From assembly GCA_019104865.1 (NCBI GenBank), contig JAHRWZ010000076.1, forward strand, positions 1-55,960: 55,960 nt of DNA, given 5' to 3'. The stretch's first letter is position 1; each line of letters opens with the position of its first letter. The DNA comes from Castellaniella sp. GTDB taxonomy: Bacteria > Pseudomonadota > Gammaproteobacteria > Burkholderiales > Burkholderiaceae_B. A program made the translations under genes and the position numbers. This document shows, piece by piece, positions 16,952-27,727 of this stretch. The notes below the pieces were generated by a model. The model searched no databases, was not told the DNA's origin, and saw only the letters and a program-made list of their open reading frames with translations.

Positions 16952-18113
16952 GCTGGCGCGCTGGCTGTCGGACCACCACTTCCGGGCGTTCGGGGTGGTG
17001 GAATACATTACGTTCCGTGCTTTGCTGGCCTCTGCAACAGCACTGGCGATCGGCCTGTTGGCCGGCCCCTGGCTGATCCGCCGTCTGACGGCCATGAAGA
17101 TCGGCCAGGCGGTGCGCAGCTACGGCCCGCAAACCCATCTGCAAAAGAACGGTACGCCCACCATGGGCGGCGCTCTGATCCTGATCGGGATCGGCATCAG
17201 CACGCTGCTGTGGGCCGACTGGACCAACCGGTTTGTCTGGGTGGTGCTGCTGGTGACGTTCGGATTCGGCTGGATCGGTTGGGCGGACGACTACCGCAAG
17301 GTCGTGCATCATGATCCGGAAGGCATGCCGGCCCGGCAGAAGTTCTTCTGGCAGGCCCTGATCGGCGCGGTGGCGGCCCTCTATCTCAGTTTTGCCGTCT
17401 CGGTGCCGGCCAATACCGAGCTGTGGCCGTTGTTCCGTGGCTGGGTGCTGAGCGGCTTTTCCATGACGCTCCCGGCGCGCGCCGACCTGATCGTGCCCTT
17501 TTTCAAGACGGTCAGCTATCCGATGGGGGTGTTCGGCTTCTTCGCGCTGACCTGGCTGGTGATCGTGGGGACCAGCAATGCGGTCAATCTGACCGACGGG
17601 CTGGACGGCCTGGCCATCATGCCGACGGTCATGATCGGCTCGGCGCTGGGTATCTTTGCTTACGTCGTCGGCCGTGTCGATTATTCCAAGTACTTGCTGT
17701 TTCCCTATATTCCAGGGGCGTCTGAACTGATGGTTCTGTGCGCCGCCATTGCGGGCGCCGGCCTTGCCTTCCTGTGGTTCAACGCCTATCCGGCCCAGGT
17801 CTTCATGGGCGACGTGGGGGCATTGGCCCTGGGGGGCGCGCTGGGAACCATCGCCGTGATCGTCCGGCAGGAAATCGTGCTCTTCATCATGGGCGGGGTA
17901 TTCGTCGTCGAAACCCTGTCGGTGATGCTGCAGGTGAGCTGGTTCAAATATACGAAAAAGCGCTATGGGGAAGGGCGGCGCATCTTCCGCATGGCCCCGC
18001 TGCACCACCATTTCGAGGTGGGCGGCTGGAAGGAAACCCAGGTGGTGGTCCGTTTCTGGATCATCACCATGATGCTGGTCCTGATCGGCCTGTCGAGCCT
18101 GAAACTGCGATGA
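16941..18113 (+). CDS. mraY: Phospho-MurNAc-pentapeptide transferase MraY
   Basis: MraY moves phospho-MurNAc-pentapeptide onto undecaprenyl phosphate to make lipid I at the inner membrane. The 390-residue protein has about ten membrane helices. Family motifs are KNGTPTMGG near the start, GWADDYRK, the [13 protein letters not shown] active-site stretch, [15 protein letters not shown], and MAPLHHHFE. The ATG at 16941 lies inside the last codons of murEF, an 11-nt overlap. The reading frame is open further upstream, but that part only shadows murEF. It overlaps murD by 4 nt. The length is slightly greater than the 360 of E. coli because of an enlarged periplasmic loop near residues 150-180. Confidence 0.97.
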   Translation: MLLELARWLSDHHFRAFGVVEYITFRALLASATALAIGLLAGPWLIRRLTAMKIGQAVRSYGPQTHLQKNGTPTMGGALILIGIGISTLLWADWTNRFVWVVLLVTFGFGWIGWADDYRKVVHHDPEGMPARQKFFWQALIGAVAALYLSFAVSVPANTELWPLFRGWVLSGFSMTLPARADLIVPFFKTVSYPMGVFGFFALTWLVIVGTSNAVNLTDGLDGLAIMPTVMIGSALGIFAYVVGRVDYSKYLLFPYIPGASELMVLCAAIAGAGLAFLWFNAYPAQVFMGDVGALALGGALGTIAVIVRQEIVLFIMGGVFVVETLSVMLQVSWFKYTKKRYGEGRRIFRMAPLHHHFEVGGWKETQVVVRFWIITMMLVLIGLSSLKLR

Positions 18114-19636
18114 GCGCCTACCAGTTCCCCTCCCTGCGCCGCGACGGCCTGACCCTGATCCTCGGATTGGGGGAGACCGGCGTGGCTGCGGCCAGCTGGT
18201 GCGCGATGCAGGGGGTTGGGCTGCGGGTGGCGGATACCCGCCTGCAGCCCAGCGGTCTGGCCGCCCTGCAGGCACAGGGTATCGAGGCCGATCTGTGTCT
18301 GGGGGCGCGGGCGCTGGAGGTGTCGGTGCTCGACGGCGTCCATACCCTGGTGCTCAGCCCCGGACTGAATCCGCATGAACCGGGCGTGGCAGGCCTGCTG
18401 GCCGTGGCCCGTGGATCCGGGATCGAGATCCTGGGCGAGATCGAGCTGTTCGCGCGCGCGCTGACCGACCTGCGCACCCAAGGCTATACCCCCGCTGTGC
18501 TGGCCGTGACCGGCACCAATGGCAAGACGACTGTCACGTCGCTGACCCGGCATCTGGCGCAAGGCTGTGGACGCCGGGCCCGGGCCGCGGGCAACATCAG
18601 CCCGGCCGCCTTGGCCAGTCTGCGAGAGGCCTTGCAGGACGACGCGTTGCCCGACGTCTGGGTGCTGGAGCTGTCCAGTTTCCAGCTCGAGACCACGACG
18701 TCGCTGGTGGCGGATGCCGCCGTGGTGCTCAATGTCACCCAGGATCACCTGGACTGGCATGGCACCATGCAGGCCTACGCCGACGCCAAGGCCCGCCTGC
18801 TGGCGATGGCGAAGGTGCGTGTCATCAACCGGGATGACTCCTGGGTGCGTGCCATGATCGACGACCTGGCCGACGTCCGGGTGCGCAGCTTCGGACTGGA
18901 TGCGCCTGGATTGGCGGGCGATCTGGGACTGCGGACCGAGAACGGCCTGGTCTGGCTGGCGGTTGCGCCGCAGTCCGATCCGCAATCCGAACAAGCGGCC
19001 GCGCCGCGCGGTAAGGCCGCAGCGGCACCCGCCCGGCGTCAACCGGCCCGGGTCCAGGCGCTGATGCCGGCGGAAGCCCTCCTGATCCGGGGGCGGCACA
19101 ATGCCCTGAACGCCCTGGCGGCGCTGGCGCTGGGCGCGGCCATCGGGCTGGAGTGGGCGCCCATGCTGCATGCCTTGCGCACCTACCGGGGCGAGGCGCA
19201 CCGCACCGAGTTCGTGCGGTCGATCGCGGGCGTGGATTTCATCGACGACAGCAAGGGCACGAATGTCGGTGCCACGCTGGCCGCCCTGCTGGGCCTGGGT
19301 CGTCCCGTCGTCCTGATTGCGGGCGGTCTGGGCAAGGGGCAGGATTTCTCGCCGCTGGCGCCGGCCGTGCGCGATCATGCGCGCGCGGTGATGCTCATCG
19401 GCCAGGATGGGCCAGTCATCGCGCAGGCGCTGGCGCAGTGCGAGGTCCCTCTGGTGTCGTGCGGCAGCCTGGAAGAGGCGGTGAGCCGGGGCCTGGACAT
19501 GGCCCAGCCCGGAGACGCCGTGCTGTTGTCGCCCGCTTGCGCCAGCATGGATATGTTCCGCAATTATGTGCATCGCAGCGCGTGCTTCGTCGAGGCGGTG
19601 CGCGAACTGGCGGCGGACCGCGGGGAGGTGGCATGA
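18110..19636 (+). CDS. murD: UDP-MurNAc-L-alanine:D-glutamate ligase MurD
   Basis: MurD adds D-glutamate to UDP-MurNAc-L-Ala. The protein has 508 residues, longer than the E. coli enzyme (438). The N-terminal nucleotide-sugar domain starts [18 protein letters not shown], the ATP site is [10 protein letters not shown], and [19 protein letters not shown] and [11 protein letters not shown] follow. An Ala/Pro/Gln-rich, low-complexity insert lies at about residues 286-318 between the central and C-terminal parts and explains part of the extra length. The start at 18110 overlaps the mraY stop by 4 nt. The insert probably forms a surface loop and does not touch any conserved motif. Confidence 0.96.
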   Translation: MSAYQFPSLRRDGLTLILGLGETGVAAASWCAMQGVGLRVADTRLQPSGLAALQAQGIEADLCLGARALEVSVLDGVHTLVLSPGLNPHEPGVAGLLAVARGSGIEILGEIELFARALTDLRTQGYTPAVLAVTGTNGKTTVTSLTRHLAQGCGRRARAAGNISPAALASLREALQDDALPDVWVLELSSFQLETTTSLVADAAVVLNVTQDHLDWHGTMQAYADAKARLLAMAKVRVINRDDSWVRAMIDDLADVRVRSFGLDAPGLAGDLGLRTENGLVWLAVAPQSDPQSEQAAAPRGKAAAAPARRQPARVQALMPAEALLIRGRHNALNALAALALGAAIGLEWAPMLHALRTYRGEAHRTEFVRSIAGVDFIDDSKGTNVGATLAALLGLGRPVVLIAGGLGKGQDFSPLAPAVRDHARAVMLIGQDGPVIAQALAQCEVPLVSCGSLEEAVSRGLDMAQPGDAVLLSPACASMDMFRNYVHRSACFVEAVRELAADRGEVA

Positions 19637-20826
19637 GCATGCTTGGCGAACTCAGCGCCAGCCTGAACGCCGTGCGTCCGGGACGCACCACCATGCCCAG
19701 TGTGGACGTCAGTGTGATCGTGGCCGTCGCGGCTCTGCTGCTGTTCGGTCTGCTCATGGTGTATTCCGCCTCCATCGCGCTGGCCGACGGGCCGCGCTAC
19801 GAAAGTTATGGCAGGTTCTATTTCGTCGGCCGCCATGCGGTCTTCATCGTGGTCGGCCTGTTTGCCGCCCTGTTTACCGCCAGCGTGCCGATGCGCGTCT
19901 GGCAGAAGCTCGCCCTGCCGATGTTCGCGCTGGCACTGCTGTTGTTGCTGGTGGTGGTGGTGCCGGGGATCGGGCGCGAAGTCAATGGCGCGAGGCGCTG
20001 GTTGCCGCTGGGTCCGCTCAATTTCCAGCCTTCGGAATTGATGAAAGTCGCGGTGACCCTGTATGCCGCGGATTATGTCGTGCGCAAGCAGGCGCACCTG
20101 CAAGGCTTCTGGCGCGGGTTCGTGCCCATGGCGCTGGCGCTGGTCATGGTTGGCCTGCTGCTGCTGATGGAGCCCGATCTGGGCGCGTTTATCGTCATCG
20201 GGGCCATCGCGGTGGGGGTGCTGTTCATCGGCGGAATCAACCTGAAGCTGTTCTCCACCCTGTTGGCGGGGGTGATGTCCTGCTTCCTGCTGCTGATCTG
20301 GCTGTCGCCCTGGCGCCGCGAGCGGCTGTTCGTCTATCTCGATCCCTGGAATCCGGACAACGCCTACGGCAGCGCCTATCAGTTGTCGCATTCGTTGATC
20401 GCGCTGGGGCGCGGAGAATGGTTCGGTGTCGGATTGGGCGCCAGTATCGAGAAGCTGCATTATCTGCCTGAGGCGCATACCGACTTCATCGTCGCCGTCA
20501 TCGGCGAGGAACTGGGCTTCGTCGGTGTGCTGTGCCTGATCGCCGTGTTCGTCTATCTCGTCTTGCGCGGCTTCGAGATCGCGCGCCAGGCCATGGTGCT
20601 CGAACGGGTGTTCGACGGGCTGGTCGCACAGGGCGTTGCCTTGTGGATGGGCGTGCAGACCTTCATCAACGTCGGCGTGTGTGTGGGTCTGCTGCCGACC
20701 AAGGGTCTGACGCTGCCGCTGGTCAGTTACGGCGGGTCCGGAATTGTGCTGAATCTGGTGGCGATCGCGCTGCTGCTGCGCGTGGATTACGAGACGCGTT
20801 GCATGATGCGGGGGAAACGGCGATGA
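19633..20826 (+). CDS. ftsW: Septal peptidoglycan glycosyltransferase FtsW
   Basis: FtsW is a SEDS-family polymerase that joins lipid II into septal glycan strands with FtsI. The 397-residue protein starts with a cytoplasmic tail of about 30 residues, then ten hydrophobic helices. Family motifs include [35 protein letters not shown] (with the essential Asp of this family), [21 protein letters not shown], and [16 protein letters not shown]. The C-terminal SYGGSG motif is present. It overlaps murD and murG by 4 nt each. Confidence 0.97.
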   Translation: MSMLGELSASLNAVRPGRTTMPSVDVSVIVAVAALLLFGLLMVYSASIALADGPRYESYGRFYFVGRHAVFIVVGLFAALFTASVPMRVWQKLALPMFALALLLLLVVVVPGIGREVNGARRWLPLGPLNFQPSELMKVAVTLYAADYVVRKQAHLQGFWRGFVPMALALVMVGLLLLMEPDLGAFIVIGAIAVGVLFIGGINLKLFSTLLAGVMSCFLLLIWLSPWRRERLFVYLDPWNPDNAYGSAYQLSHSLIALGRGEWFGVGLGASIEKLHYLPEAHTDFIVAVIGEELGFVGVLCLIAVFVYLVLRGFEIARQAMVLERVFDGLVAQGVALWMGVQTFINVGVCVGLLPTKGLTLPLVSYGGSGIVLNLVAIALLLRVDYETRCMMRGKRR

Positions 20827-21896
20827 CTCGACCCGTGATCCTCATCATGGCGGGCGGCACGGGTGGGCACATCATGCCGGGACTGGCTGTGGCCGAGGTC
20901 CTTCAGGCTGCGGGCTGGCAGGTATTGTGGCTGGGGAATCCGGACCGCATGGAGGGCCGGCTGGTGCCGGCGCGCGGAATCGAGTTGCTGCCGCTGCATT
21001 TCGGCGGTGTGCGGGGCAAGGGCCCGATGGCGCTGTTGAAGCTGCCTTTCACGCTGGGGGCCGCCTGCCTGCGGGTGCGTCGCCTGCTGCGTGCGCACCG
21101 GCCCGACGTGGTGCTGGGCATGGGCGGGTATGCGGCGGTGCCCGGCGGGCTGATGGCCCGCTTGAGCGGTATTCCGCTGGTCATCCATGAACAGAACGCG
21201 GTCGCGGGCAGCGCCAACCGTCTGCTGGCCCGGTTGGCGCGGCGGGTCCTGACCGGTTTCCCGGGCGCGTTGCCTGGCGCGTTGATGGTCGGCAATCCCG
21301 TGCGCGCGGCGCTGGCCGCAGTGGCACCCGCCGAGCAGCGCTATGGTGCCCGCCAGGGGCCATTGCATTTGCTGGTTCTGGGTGGCAGCCAGGGGGCGGC
21401 CCGCATCAACGAGATGGTTCCGGAGGCCCTCGCACGCCTGCCTGCCGAGGCGCGCCCGCGGGTGCACCATCAGGCGGGTGAACGTCACGTGGACAATGTC
21501 CGTCAGCACTATGGCCGACTGGGTCTCCAGGCCGAGGTCTCAGCTTTCATCGAGGACATGGCACAGGCCCTGTCCGACGCGGATCTGGTGGTCTGCAGGG
21601 CGGGTGCGATGACGGTGGCGGAAGTCGCCGCCGTCGGCGTGGCGGCGCTGTTCATTCCGCTGCCCCACGCGATCGACGACCATCAGACAGCCAATGCCCG
21701 CTATCTGTCCGAATGCGGGGGGGGCTGGATGATGCGCCAGTCCGAACTGGACGCCGCCGGCCTCGCGGACTGGCTGGCGTCGCGCAAACGCGCGGAGCTG
21801 GCCGATGTGGCCGCCCACGCACATGAACATTCAAGTCTGAACGCTGCGCAGCTGATTGCCGAAGCCTGCGTCCATACCAAAGAGGAATCGGCATGA
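20823..21896 (+). CDS. murG: UDP-GlcNAc transferase MurG
   Basis: MurG is a GT28 glycosyltransferase that adds GlcNAc to lipid I to give lipid II on the inner face of the membrane. The 357-residue protein starts [20 protein letters not shown], the glycine-rich loop of the family. A second G-loop, [12 protein letters not shown], and the GlcNAc-binding region [15 protein letters not shown] are also present, as is [15 protein letters not shown]. The start at 20823 overlaps the ftsW stop by 4 nt. In Bordetella, MurG has been reported to act as a scaffold for Mur ligases; that is family knowledge, not visible here. Confidence 0.97.
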   Translation: MTRPVILIMAGGTGGHIMPGLAVAEVLQAAGWQVLWLGNPDRMEGRLVPARGIELLPLHFGGVRGKGPMALLKLPFTLGAACLRVRRLLRAHRPDVVLGMGGYAAVPGGLMARLSGIPLVIHEQNAVAGSANRLLARLARRVLTGFPGALPGALMVGNPVRAALAAVAPAEQRYGARQGPLHLLVLGGSQGAARINEMVPEALARLPAEARPRVHHQAGERHVDNVRQHYGRLGLQAEVSAFIEDMAQALSDADLVVCRAGAMTVAEVAAVGVAALFIPLPHAIDDHQTANARYLSECGGGWMMRQSELDAAGLADWLASRKRAELADVAAHAHEHSSLNAAQLIAEACVHTKEESA

Positions 21897-23299
21897 AACA
21901 TCGCATCCGGAACATCCATTTCGTGGGGATCGGCGGCGCCGGGATGAGCGGTATCGCCGAAGTGCTGCTGAACCTGGGCTATGCCATCAGCGGTTCCGAC
22001 GTCCATGAAACGGCGGTCACCCGGCGTCTCGCATCCCTGGGTGCGCGGATCTCGATCGGTCATGCCGCCGAGCACATCGTGGGCGCCGGTGCCATCGTGA
22101 CTTCGACGGCCATCCACGGAGACAATCCCGAAGTGCTGGCGGCGCGCGCAGCCCACATTCCGGTCGTGCCGCGCGCCCTGATGCTCGCCGAGCTGATGCG
22201 TCTGAAGCGTGGCATCGCCGTGGCCGGCACGCATGGCAAGACCACCACAACCAGTCTGGTGGCCAGCGTGCTGGCGGCCGGCGGCCTGGATCCGACTTTC
22301 GTCATCGGCGGGCGGTTGAATGCCGCCGATGCCAATGCCCGGCTGGGTCAGGGGGAATACATCGTCGTCGAGGCCGACGAGTCCGACGCGTCCTTCCTGA
22401 ATCTGCTGCCGGTGATGGCCATCGTCACCAACATCGATCTCGACCACATGGATACGTATGGCCATGATGTGGCGCGGCTCAAGAGCGCCTTCGTTGATTT
22501 CACCCAGCGCCTGCCGTTCTATGGCAGCGCCGTCCTGTGCCTCGATGATCCCAACGTGCGCGAGATCATTCCCTTCGTGTCGCGACCCATCACCACCTAC
22601 GGCATCGAGATGCCGGCTCAGGTGCGGGCGCACGACATCCGCGCGGAAGGCACGACGATGTCCTTCACGGTCGAACGCCAGGGTCTGCAAGGCGCCCTGG
22701 CGCCGCTGACGGTGCGGCTGAACCTGCCCGGGCGCCACAATGTGCTGAACTCGCTGGCGACCATCGCCGTGGCGACTGAACTGGGTGTCCCGGACGCGGC
22801 AATCGTCGAGGCCCTGGCCCAGTTTCGCGGGGTGGGGCGGCGCTTTACCCAGATCGGCAATTTCCCCGTGTCCGGGCATCATGGCGGCGGGACATATACC
22901 GTCGTCGACGACTATGGCCATCACCCGGTCGAAATGGCCGCCACGCTGGCGGCGGCCCGGGGCGCTTGGCCGGACCGCCGGGTGGTGCTGGCCTTCCAGC
23001 CGCATCGCTACACCCGCACCCGCGACTGCTTCGAAGATTTCGTCCGCGTCATCGGGTCGGCGGACGCCGTCCTGCTGACCGAGGTGTACGCCGCCGGCGA
23101 ATCGCCCCTGATCGCCGCCGATGGCCGCGCCCTGGCGCGCGGCCTGCGGGTGGCCGGCAAGGTCGAGCCGATCTTCATCGAGGACGTCGCCGACATGGCG
23201 GGGGCCATCCAGGACTTTGCGCGGGATGGCGACGTCGTGATCATCATGGGCGCGGGCTCCATCAGCCGCGTGCCCGCCCAGCTCGGGAGTCCGCTATGA
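21893..23299 (+). CDS. murC: UDP-N-acetylmuramate:L-alanine ligase MurC
   Basis: MurC adds L-alanine to UDP-MurNAc, the first Mur ligase step. The protein has 468 residues, the usual length. The N-terminal Rossmann motif is [17 protein letters not shown], the ATP site is [11 protein letters not shown], and [21 protein letters not shown] and VDDYGHHP are the other ligase motifs. It overlaps murG and ddlB by 4 nt. Its substrate UDP-MurNAc can also be supplied by the AmgK-MurU salvage route encoded near 49000-50500 in this window. Confidence 0.97.
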   Translation: MKHRIRNIHFVGIGGAGMSGIAEVLLNLGYAISGSDVHETAVTRRLASLGARISIGHAAEHIVGAGAIVTSTAIHGDNPEVLAARAAHIPVVPRALMLAELMRLKRGIAVAGTHGKTTTTSLVASVLAAGGLDPTFVIGGRLNAADANARLGQGEYIVVEADESDASFLNLLPVMAIVTNIDLDHMDTYGHDVARLKSAFVDFTQRLPFYGSAVLCLDDPNVREIIPFVSRPITTYGIEMPAQVRAHDIRAEGTTMSFTVERQGLQGALAPLTVRLNLPGRHNVLNSLATIAVATELGVPDAAIVEALAQFRGVGRRFTQIGNFPVSGHHGGGTYTVVDDYGHHPVEMAATLAAARGAWPDRRVVLAFQPHRYTRTRDCFEDFVRVIGSADAVLLTEVYAAGESPLIAADGRALARGLRVAGKVEPIFIEDVADMAGAIQDFARDGDVVIIMGAGSISRVPAQLGSPL

Positions 23300-24243
23300 C
23301 TGAAACCTTTGGCCGAGTCGGTGTGCTGTATGGCGGGGTATCCGCCGAACGTGAAGTGTCCCTGCTGTCGGGGGCGGGTGTTTGCGCGGCTCTGCGCGAA
23401 GCGGGGGTGGATGCGCATCTGTTCGATACCGGCCGCCAGAGCCTGGCCGAACTGGCGGCAGCGGGCTTCGAGCGGGTGTTCATCGCCCTGCACGGACGTT
23501 TCGGCGAGGACGGCACCCTGCAGGGGGCGCTGGAGATGCTGCGCATCCCCTATACCGGCAGCGGTCCGCTGGCCGCCGGCCTGGCCATGGACAAGATCGC
23601 CACCAAGCATCTGTGGCTGCAGCACGGCTTGCCGACGCCGCGCTTCGCCGTGCTGGAGTGCGATGCGGGCCCGGCGGGCCTGGTGCGGGAACTGGGTCTG
23701 CCGCTGATCGTCAAGCCACCGCATGAGGGTTCCACCCTGGGCCTGACCCGGGTCGAGTCGGCTGACCAATTACCCCGGGCGCTGGCCCTGGCCTGTCGGC
23801 ATGACGATCGCGTCCTGGCCGAGCAGTTCATCCGGGGGCGCGAGCTGACCGTGCCGATCCTGGGCGCGGGCGAAGCGGCGCATGCGCTGCCCGTCATCGA
23901 GATTATTGCGCCGCAGGGCAATTACGACTACGAACACAAGTACGTGTCCAACGACACGCGCTACGTCTGCCCGGCGGAATTGCCCGAAGACCTGGCACAG
24001 CGGATCCAGGACCTGTCCGTGCAGGCGTATCGCGTGCTGGGCTGCGAGGGCTGGGGCCGCGCCGACGTGATGCTCGACGAGCGCAACCAGCCGTGGCTGC
24101 TGGAAATGAATACCTCTCCGGGCATGACAAGCCATTCGCTCGTGCCCATGGGCGCCAAGGCCACCGGTATGACCTACGGCCAGCTGTGCGTCTCCATTCT
24201 GGCTTCGGCGCGCTGCAAAGTGCGCCAGCCAGCCGCCCGCTAA
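23296..24243 (+). CDS. ddlB: D-alanine:D-alanine ligase B
   Basis: DdlB is an ATP-grasp ligase that makes the D-Ala-D-Ala dipeptide used by MurF. The 315-residue protein opens [20 protein letters not shown], the family start, and contains [24 protein letters not shown], the grasp loop [12 protein letters not shown], and the metal-binding end [11 protein letters not shown]. The ATG at 23296 overlaps the murC stop by 4 nt. The smaller DdlB type, rather than the longer DdlA, fits its place in the dcw cluster. The gap to ftsQ is 18 nt. Confidence 0.97.
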   Translation: MTETFGRVGVLYGGVSAEREVSLLSGAGVCAALREAGVDAHLFDTGRQSLAELAAAGFERVFIALHGRFGEDGTLQGALEMLRIPYTGSGPLAAGLAMDKIATKHLWLQHGLPTPRFAVLECDAGPAGLVRELGLPLIVKPPHEGSTLGLTRVESADQLPRALALACRHDDRVLAEQFIRGRELTVPILGAGEAAHALPVIEIIAPQGNYDYEHKYVSNDTRYVCPAELPEDLAQRIQDLSVQAYRVLGCEGWGRADVMLDERNQPWLLEMNTSPGMTSHSLVPMGAKATGMTYGQLCVSILASARCKVRQPAAR

Positions 24244-24261
24244 CCCACATCAGGATCCACC

Positions 24262-25065
24262 GTGTTCGCCGACGCCCGTCTGACCAACCTGATTGCCAAC
24301 CTGCTGGCTTTGCTGGCGGTGTTGGCCATGGTCGCGGGCGCGGTGGCGTGGACGATCCGGCGTCCGTATTTCTCGATCGACCGGATCGAGATTGAGCCCA
24401 TGGCTGGCGCCAGCCTGCAATATGTCACGCCGATCAGCCTGCGGACGGCACTGGCCGGCCAGGTCCAGGGCAATTTCTTTTTGCTCAATCTGGATCAGGC
24501 GCGCCGCCGCATCGAGACGGCACCCTGGGTGCGGCATGCGGCGATCCGCCGCGTCTGGCCCTCGACGCTGCTGGTGCGCATCGAAGAACAGCAGCCGCTG
24601 GCGCTCTGGAACGAGAACCAGATGATCAACACCTGGGGCGAGGCCTTCACGGCCAATCCGGGCGAGCTGCCCGACGACCTGCATCTGCCGCAGTTGAACG
24701 GCCCGGCCAGCTCCGAGCGTCTCGTCGTGCAGCGCTATGCCGAGATCGCCCGCTGGTTCGCGCCCCTGGGGCTGAGCGTGCGGGAAGCCACCCTGAGCCC
24801 GCGCTATGCCTGGGAAGTCTCCCTGTCGGATGGCATGCATCTGACGCTGGGGCGCGATCCCGCAGCCGATGCGACCGATCCCCATGGGCGTTCCGGTGCC
24901 TTGCCCTTTGCCGCCCGTATTGAACGCTTCGTCCAAGCCTGGCCGGCTCTTTCCCGGCGGCTGGGCAGCCGATTGATTGCCAGTGCGGATCTGCGCTATC
25001 CGAACGGATTCGCCATCACGCTGGCCCCTGAAACCTCCGCTTCCACCCGACCGCCCAAACCATGA
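24262..25065 (+). CDS. ftsQ: Cell division protein FtsQ
   Basis: FtsQ is a bitopic divisome protein that links FtsA-side and FtsL/FtsB-side components. The 267-residue product has a short cytoplasmic tail, one membrane helix at about residues 11-33, then a periplasmic POTRA domain: FSIDRIEIEP start, GNFFLLNLDQARRRIETAPWVRHAAIRRVWPSTL core. The FtsQ beta domain follows with the IEEQQPLALWNE strand. The start is GTG at 24262; no strong ribosome site is seen (CAGGATCC 11 nt upstream). It overlaps ftsA by 4 nt. Confidence 0.94.
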   Translation: MFADARLTNLIANLLALLAVLAMVAGAVAWTIRRPYFSIDRIEIEPMAGASLQYVTPISLRTALAGQVQGNFFLLNLDQARRRIETAPWVRHAAIRRVWPSTLLVRIEEQQPLALWNENQMINTWGEAFTANPGELPDDLHLPQLNGPASSERLVVQRYAEIARWFAPLGLSVREATLSPRYAWEVSLSDGMHLTLGRDPAADATDPHGRSGALPFAARIERFVQAWPALSRRLGSRLIASADLRYPNGFAITLAPETSASTRPPKP

Positions 25066-26288
25066 CCCGTGACATCAAAGATCTGATCGTTGCCCTCGAT
25101 ATCGGCACCAGCAAGGTGGTTGCCGTCGTGGCCGAGATCCTGCCCGACGGCGGCTTCGAGGTGCTCGGCCTGGGCCAGCACGAGTCCGAGGGCATGCGCA
25201 AGGGCGTGGTCGTCAACATCGAGTCCACCGTCAATTCGATCCAGCGCGCGCTGGAAGAAGCCGAACTGATGGCCGACTGCAAGATCCGCGAGGTCTACAC
25301 CGGCATCGCGGGCAGCCACATCACCAGCTTCAATTCCAGCGGCATGGTGGCGGTCAAGGACAAGGAAGTGACCGCCACCGACGTGGCGCGGGTCATCGAG
25401 ACCGCCAAAGCGGTCAACATCCCGACGGACCAGCAGGTGCTGCACGTCCTGACGCAGGAATTCATCGTCGATGCCCAGGAAGACATCCGCGAGCCCATCG
25501 GCATGAGCGGCATGCGTCTGGAAGTGCGCGTGCACATCGTCACGGGCGCCGTCAGCGCGGCCCAGAACATCGTCAAGTGCGTACGCCGCTGCGGCCTGGA
25601 AGTGCAGGACCTGATCCTGCAGCCGCTGGCCTCCAGCCTGTCGTGCCTGACCGCCGATGAAAAGGAACTGGGCGTCGTGCTGGTGGACGTCGGCGGCGGG
25701 ACGACCGATATCGCGATTTACACCGGTGGCGCCATCCGTCACACCTCGGTCATCCCCATCGCCGGTGACCAGGTCACCAGCGACATCGCCGCCATGCTGC
25801 GCACGCCCACGCCGGATGCCGAGGAGATCAAGCTGCGCTATGGCGTGGCCAAGCAGGTGCTGGTCGATGCGGATGAAATGATCGAAGTGCCGGGGCTGGG
25901 CGACCGCCCCAACCGCAGCGTCAAGCGCCAGGCGCTGGGCGCGGTGATCGAGCCGCGCATGGAGGAATTGTTCGGGTTTGTGCAGCAGGTGGTGCGCGAA
26001 TCGGGTTACGAGGAGCTGCTGTCGTCCGGCGTCGTGCTGACCGGCGGCACGGCGCTCATGCCGGGCATGGTCGAACTGGCTGAGGACGTGTTCCTCAAGC
26101 CGGTGCGCGTGGCTGTGCCGATGTACGAAGGAAGTCTGGCCGACGTGATGCGCAATCCGCGCTTCGCGACGGTGATGGGATTGCTGACCGAGGCCCGCAC
26201 GCAGCGGGCTCGAGGTCGCAAAGTGGCGCAACAAAAGGGGCAGGTCAAGTCCATTTTGGCGCGCATGAAGGAGTGGTTCATGAACTAG
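25062..26288 (+). CDS. ftsA: Cell division protein FtsA
   Basis: FtsA is an actin-like ATPase that anchors FtsZ to the membrane. The 408-residue protein has phosphate-1 motif LIVALDIGTSKV, the 1C subdomain typical of FtsA, phosphate-2 motif VVLVDVGGGTTDIAIY, and the adenosine motif VVLTGGTALMPGM. A C-terminal amphipathic helix, KGQVKSILARMKEWFMN, is the expected membrane-targeting sequence. It overlaps ftsQ by 4 nt and is followed by a 64-nt gap before ftsZ. Confidence 0.97.
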   Translation: MTRDIKDLIVALDIGTSKVVAVVAEILPDGGFEVLGLGQHESEGMRKGVVVNIESTVNSIQRALEEAELMADCKIREVYTGIAGSHITSFNSSGMVAVKDKEVTATDVARVIETAKAVNIPTDQQVLHVLTQEFIVDAQEDIREPIGMSGMRLEVRVHIVTGAVSAAQNIVKCVRRCGLEVQDLILQPLASSLSCLTADEKELGVVLVDVGGGTTDIAIYTGGAIRHTSVIPIAGDQVTSDIAAMLRTPTPDAEEIKLRYGVAKQVLVDADEMIEVPGLGDRPNRSVKRQALGAVIEPRMEELFGFVQQVVRESGYEELLSSGVVLTGGTALMPGMVELAEDVFLKPVRVAVPMYEGSLADVMRNPRFATVMGLLTEARTQRARGRKVAQQKGQVKSILARMKEWFMN

Positions 26289-26352
26289 CCCGATGGGCGG
26301 TCATGGATTTTCAGGGGAAGTGTTTGTTTTTCCGTATGTGAGGGAGTCAAAA

Positions 26353-27522
26353 ATGATGAGCTTCGAAATGCTGGATACCAGCAGAAATGGGACGGTGATC
26401 AAGGTGGTCGGCGTCGGCGGCGCAGGCGGCAATGCCGTCGCGCACATGATTCATTCGGGCGTGCAAGGCGTGGAATTCATCTGCGCCAACACGGATTCCC
26501 AGGCCCTGGTGACGAGCGAGGCACCCGTGCAGATTCGTCTGGGGCGCACCGGACTTGGCGCCGGCGCCAAGCCTGACCAAGGTCGCTCCGCGGCCGAAAT
26601 GGCCCGCGAGGAAATCCGGGCTGCCCTCAATGGCGCCCACATGGTGTTCATCACCGCCGGCATGGGGGGCGGCACCGGCACGGGCGCCGGCCCGGTGGTA
26701 GCGGAAGTCGCCAAGGAACTGGGCATCCTGACCGTCGGTGTGGTCACCAAACCGTTCGTGTTCGAAGGCGCCAAGCGCATGCGCCTGGCTGAGGAAGGCA
26801 TCCGCGAACTGTCGCGCCACGTGCATTCGCTGGTTGTCGTGCTCAACGAAAACCTCTACGAACTGATGGACGACGACGCGACGCAGGAAGATTGCTTCCA
26901 GGCCGCCGACGATGTCCTGCACAACGCCTGCGCCGGCATTGCCGAGATCATCAATGTCGAAGGCAATGTGAATGTCGACTTCGAGGACGTCAAGACGATC
27001 ATGGGCGAGCAGGGCCAAGCCATGATGGGGACGGCCATATCGGGCGGGGCCGACCGGGCGCGTATCGCGGCCGAACAAGCCATCGCCTGCCCCTTGCTGG
27101 AAGGCGTGGATCTTCACGGCGCACGCGGCATTCTGGTGAACATCACCGCCAGCCGTTCGCTGAAGATGCGCGAAACGCGTGAAATCATGGACACCATCCG
27201 CAGCTATGCCTCGGAAGACGCGACGGTGATCTTTGGCACCGCCTACGACGAATCCATGGGTGAGAACCTGCGGGTGACCGTCGTCGCAACGGGGCTTGGG
27301 GCGTCCGTCAATCGTCCGCAACTGGTGTCGACCAACGTCGAGGCCCAGCGCACCGGTACGGACAACCAGCCGATGCATATCAGCCACGATTTCTCCGGCA
27401 CGGATGTGCCCTCGGTGATCCGGAACCCCCGTGTCAACGCCTCGGCGCAGGTTCGCGCGCTGGAAGGCGCCGGCATGGACCACTTCGACATCCCGGCATT
27501 CTTGCGCAAGCAAGCTGACTGA
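26353..27522 (+). CDS. ftsZ: Cell division protein FtsZ
   Basis: FtsZ is the tubulin-like GTPase that forms the division ring. The 389-residue protein has the nucleotide motif GVGGAGGNAV, the tubulin signature AGMGGGTGTGAGP, the T7 catalytic loop NVDFEDVKTIM, and the conserved C-terminal peptide FDIPAFLRKQ that binds FtsA and other partners. The start at 26353 follows AGGGAG at 26341-26346; a second ATG comes directly after it. The open frame before 26353 has no family similarity. FtsZ ends the division part of the cluster. Confidence 0.98.
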   Translation: MMSFEMLDTSRNGTVIKVVGVGGAGGNAVAHMIHSGVQGVEFICANTDSQALVTSEAPVQIRLGRTGLGAGAKPDQGRSAAEMAREEIRAALNGAHMVFITAGMGGGTGTGAGPVVAEVAKELGILTVGVVTKPFVFEGAKRMRLAEEGIRELSRHVHSLVVVLNENLYELMDDDATQEDCFQAADDVLHNACAGIAEIINVEGNVNVDFEDVKTIMGEQGQAMMGTAISGGADRARIAAEQAIACPLLEGVDLHGARGILVNITASRSLKMRETREIMDTIRSYASEDATVIFGTAYDESMGENLRVTVVATGLGASVNRPQLVSTNVEAQRTGTDNQPMHISHDFSGTDVPSVIRNPRVNASAQVRALEGAGMDHFDIPAFLRKQAD

Positions 27523-27584
27523 TCGCCTCCGATCATTCAGTCAGACCTCACATCGCGGCTGTTGTCATGCAGTGCGCGGCGCCT

Positions 27585-27621
27585 GGCGCGTTCACCCCGA
27601 CCCCCTGGGGGTGGACGCGCC
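27585..27621 (+). terminator. Strong hairpin between ftsZ and lpxC
   Basis: GGCGCGTTCACCCC at 27585-27598 pairs with GGGGTGGACGCGCC at 27608-27621, with one G-T wobble. There is no T-run after it. It may end or attenuate the dcw transcript before the lpxC promoter. Confidence 0.45.
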
Positions 27622-27658
27622 TTCGCATGAAAAGGTCGTGGAAAACCCGTAGTGCGGT

Positions 27659-27664
27659 TACAAT
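27659..27664 (+). promoter_or_regulatory. Candidate -10 box of lpxC
   Basis: TACAAT lies 63 nt before the lpxC start and 37 nt after the hairpin. The region at -35 spacing (TCGTGG at 27636) is a weak match. A separate lpxC promoter within the cluster is plausible. Confidence 0.35.
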
Positions 27665-27727
27665 GACAAGATTCAGGACCACGGGTCGATCCTCGTGTTG
27701 CCTTGCTGACGACCACAAAGAATTCCC

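Noticed and set aside
15029..17095. 688-residue open frame antisense to murEF and mraY
   Set aside because: A GC-driven shadow frame; rich in H, R, Q and P with no recognisable domain.
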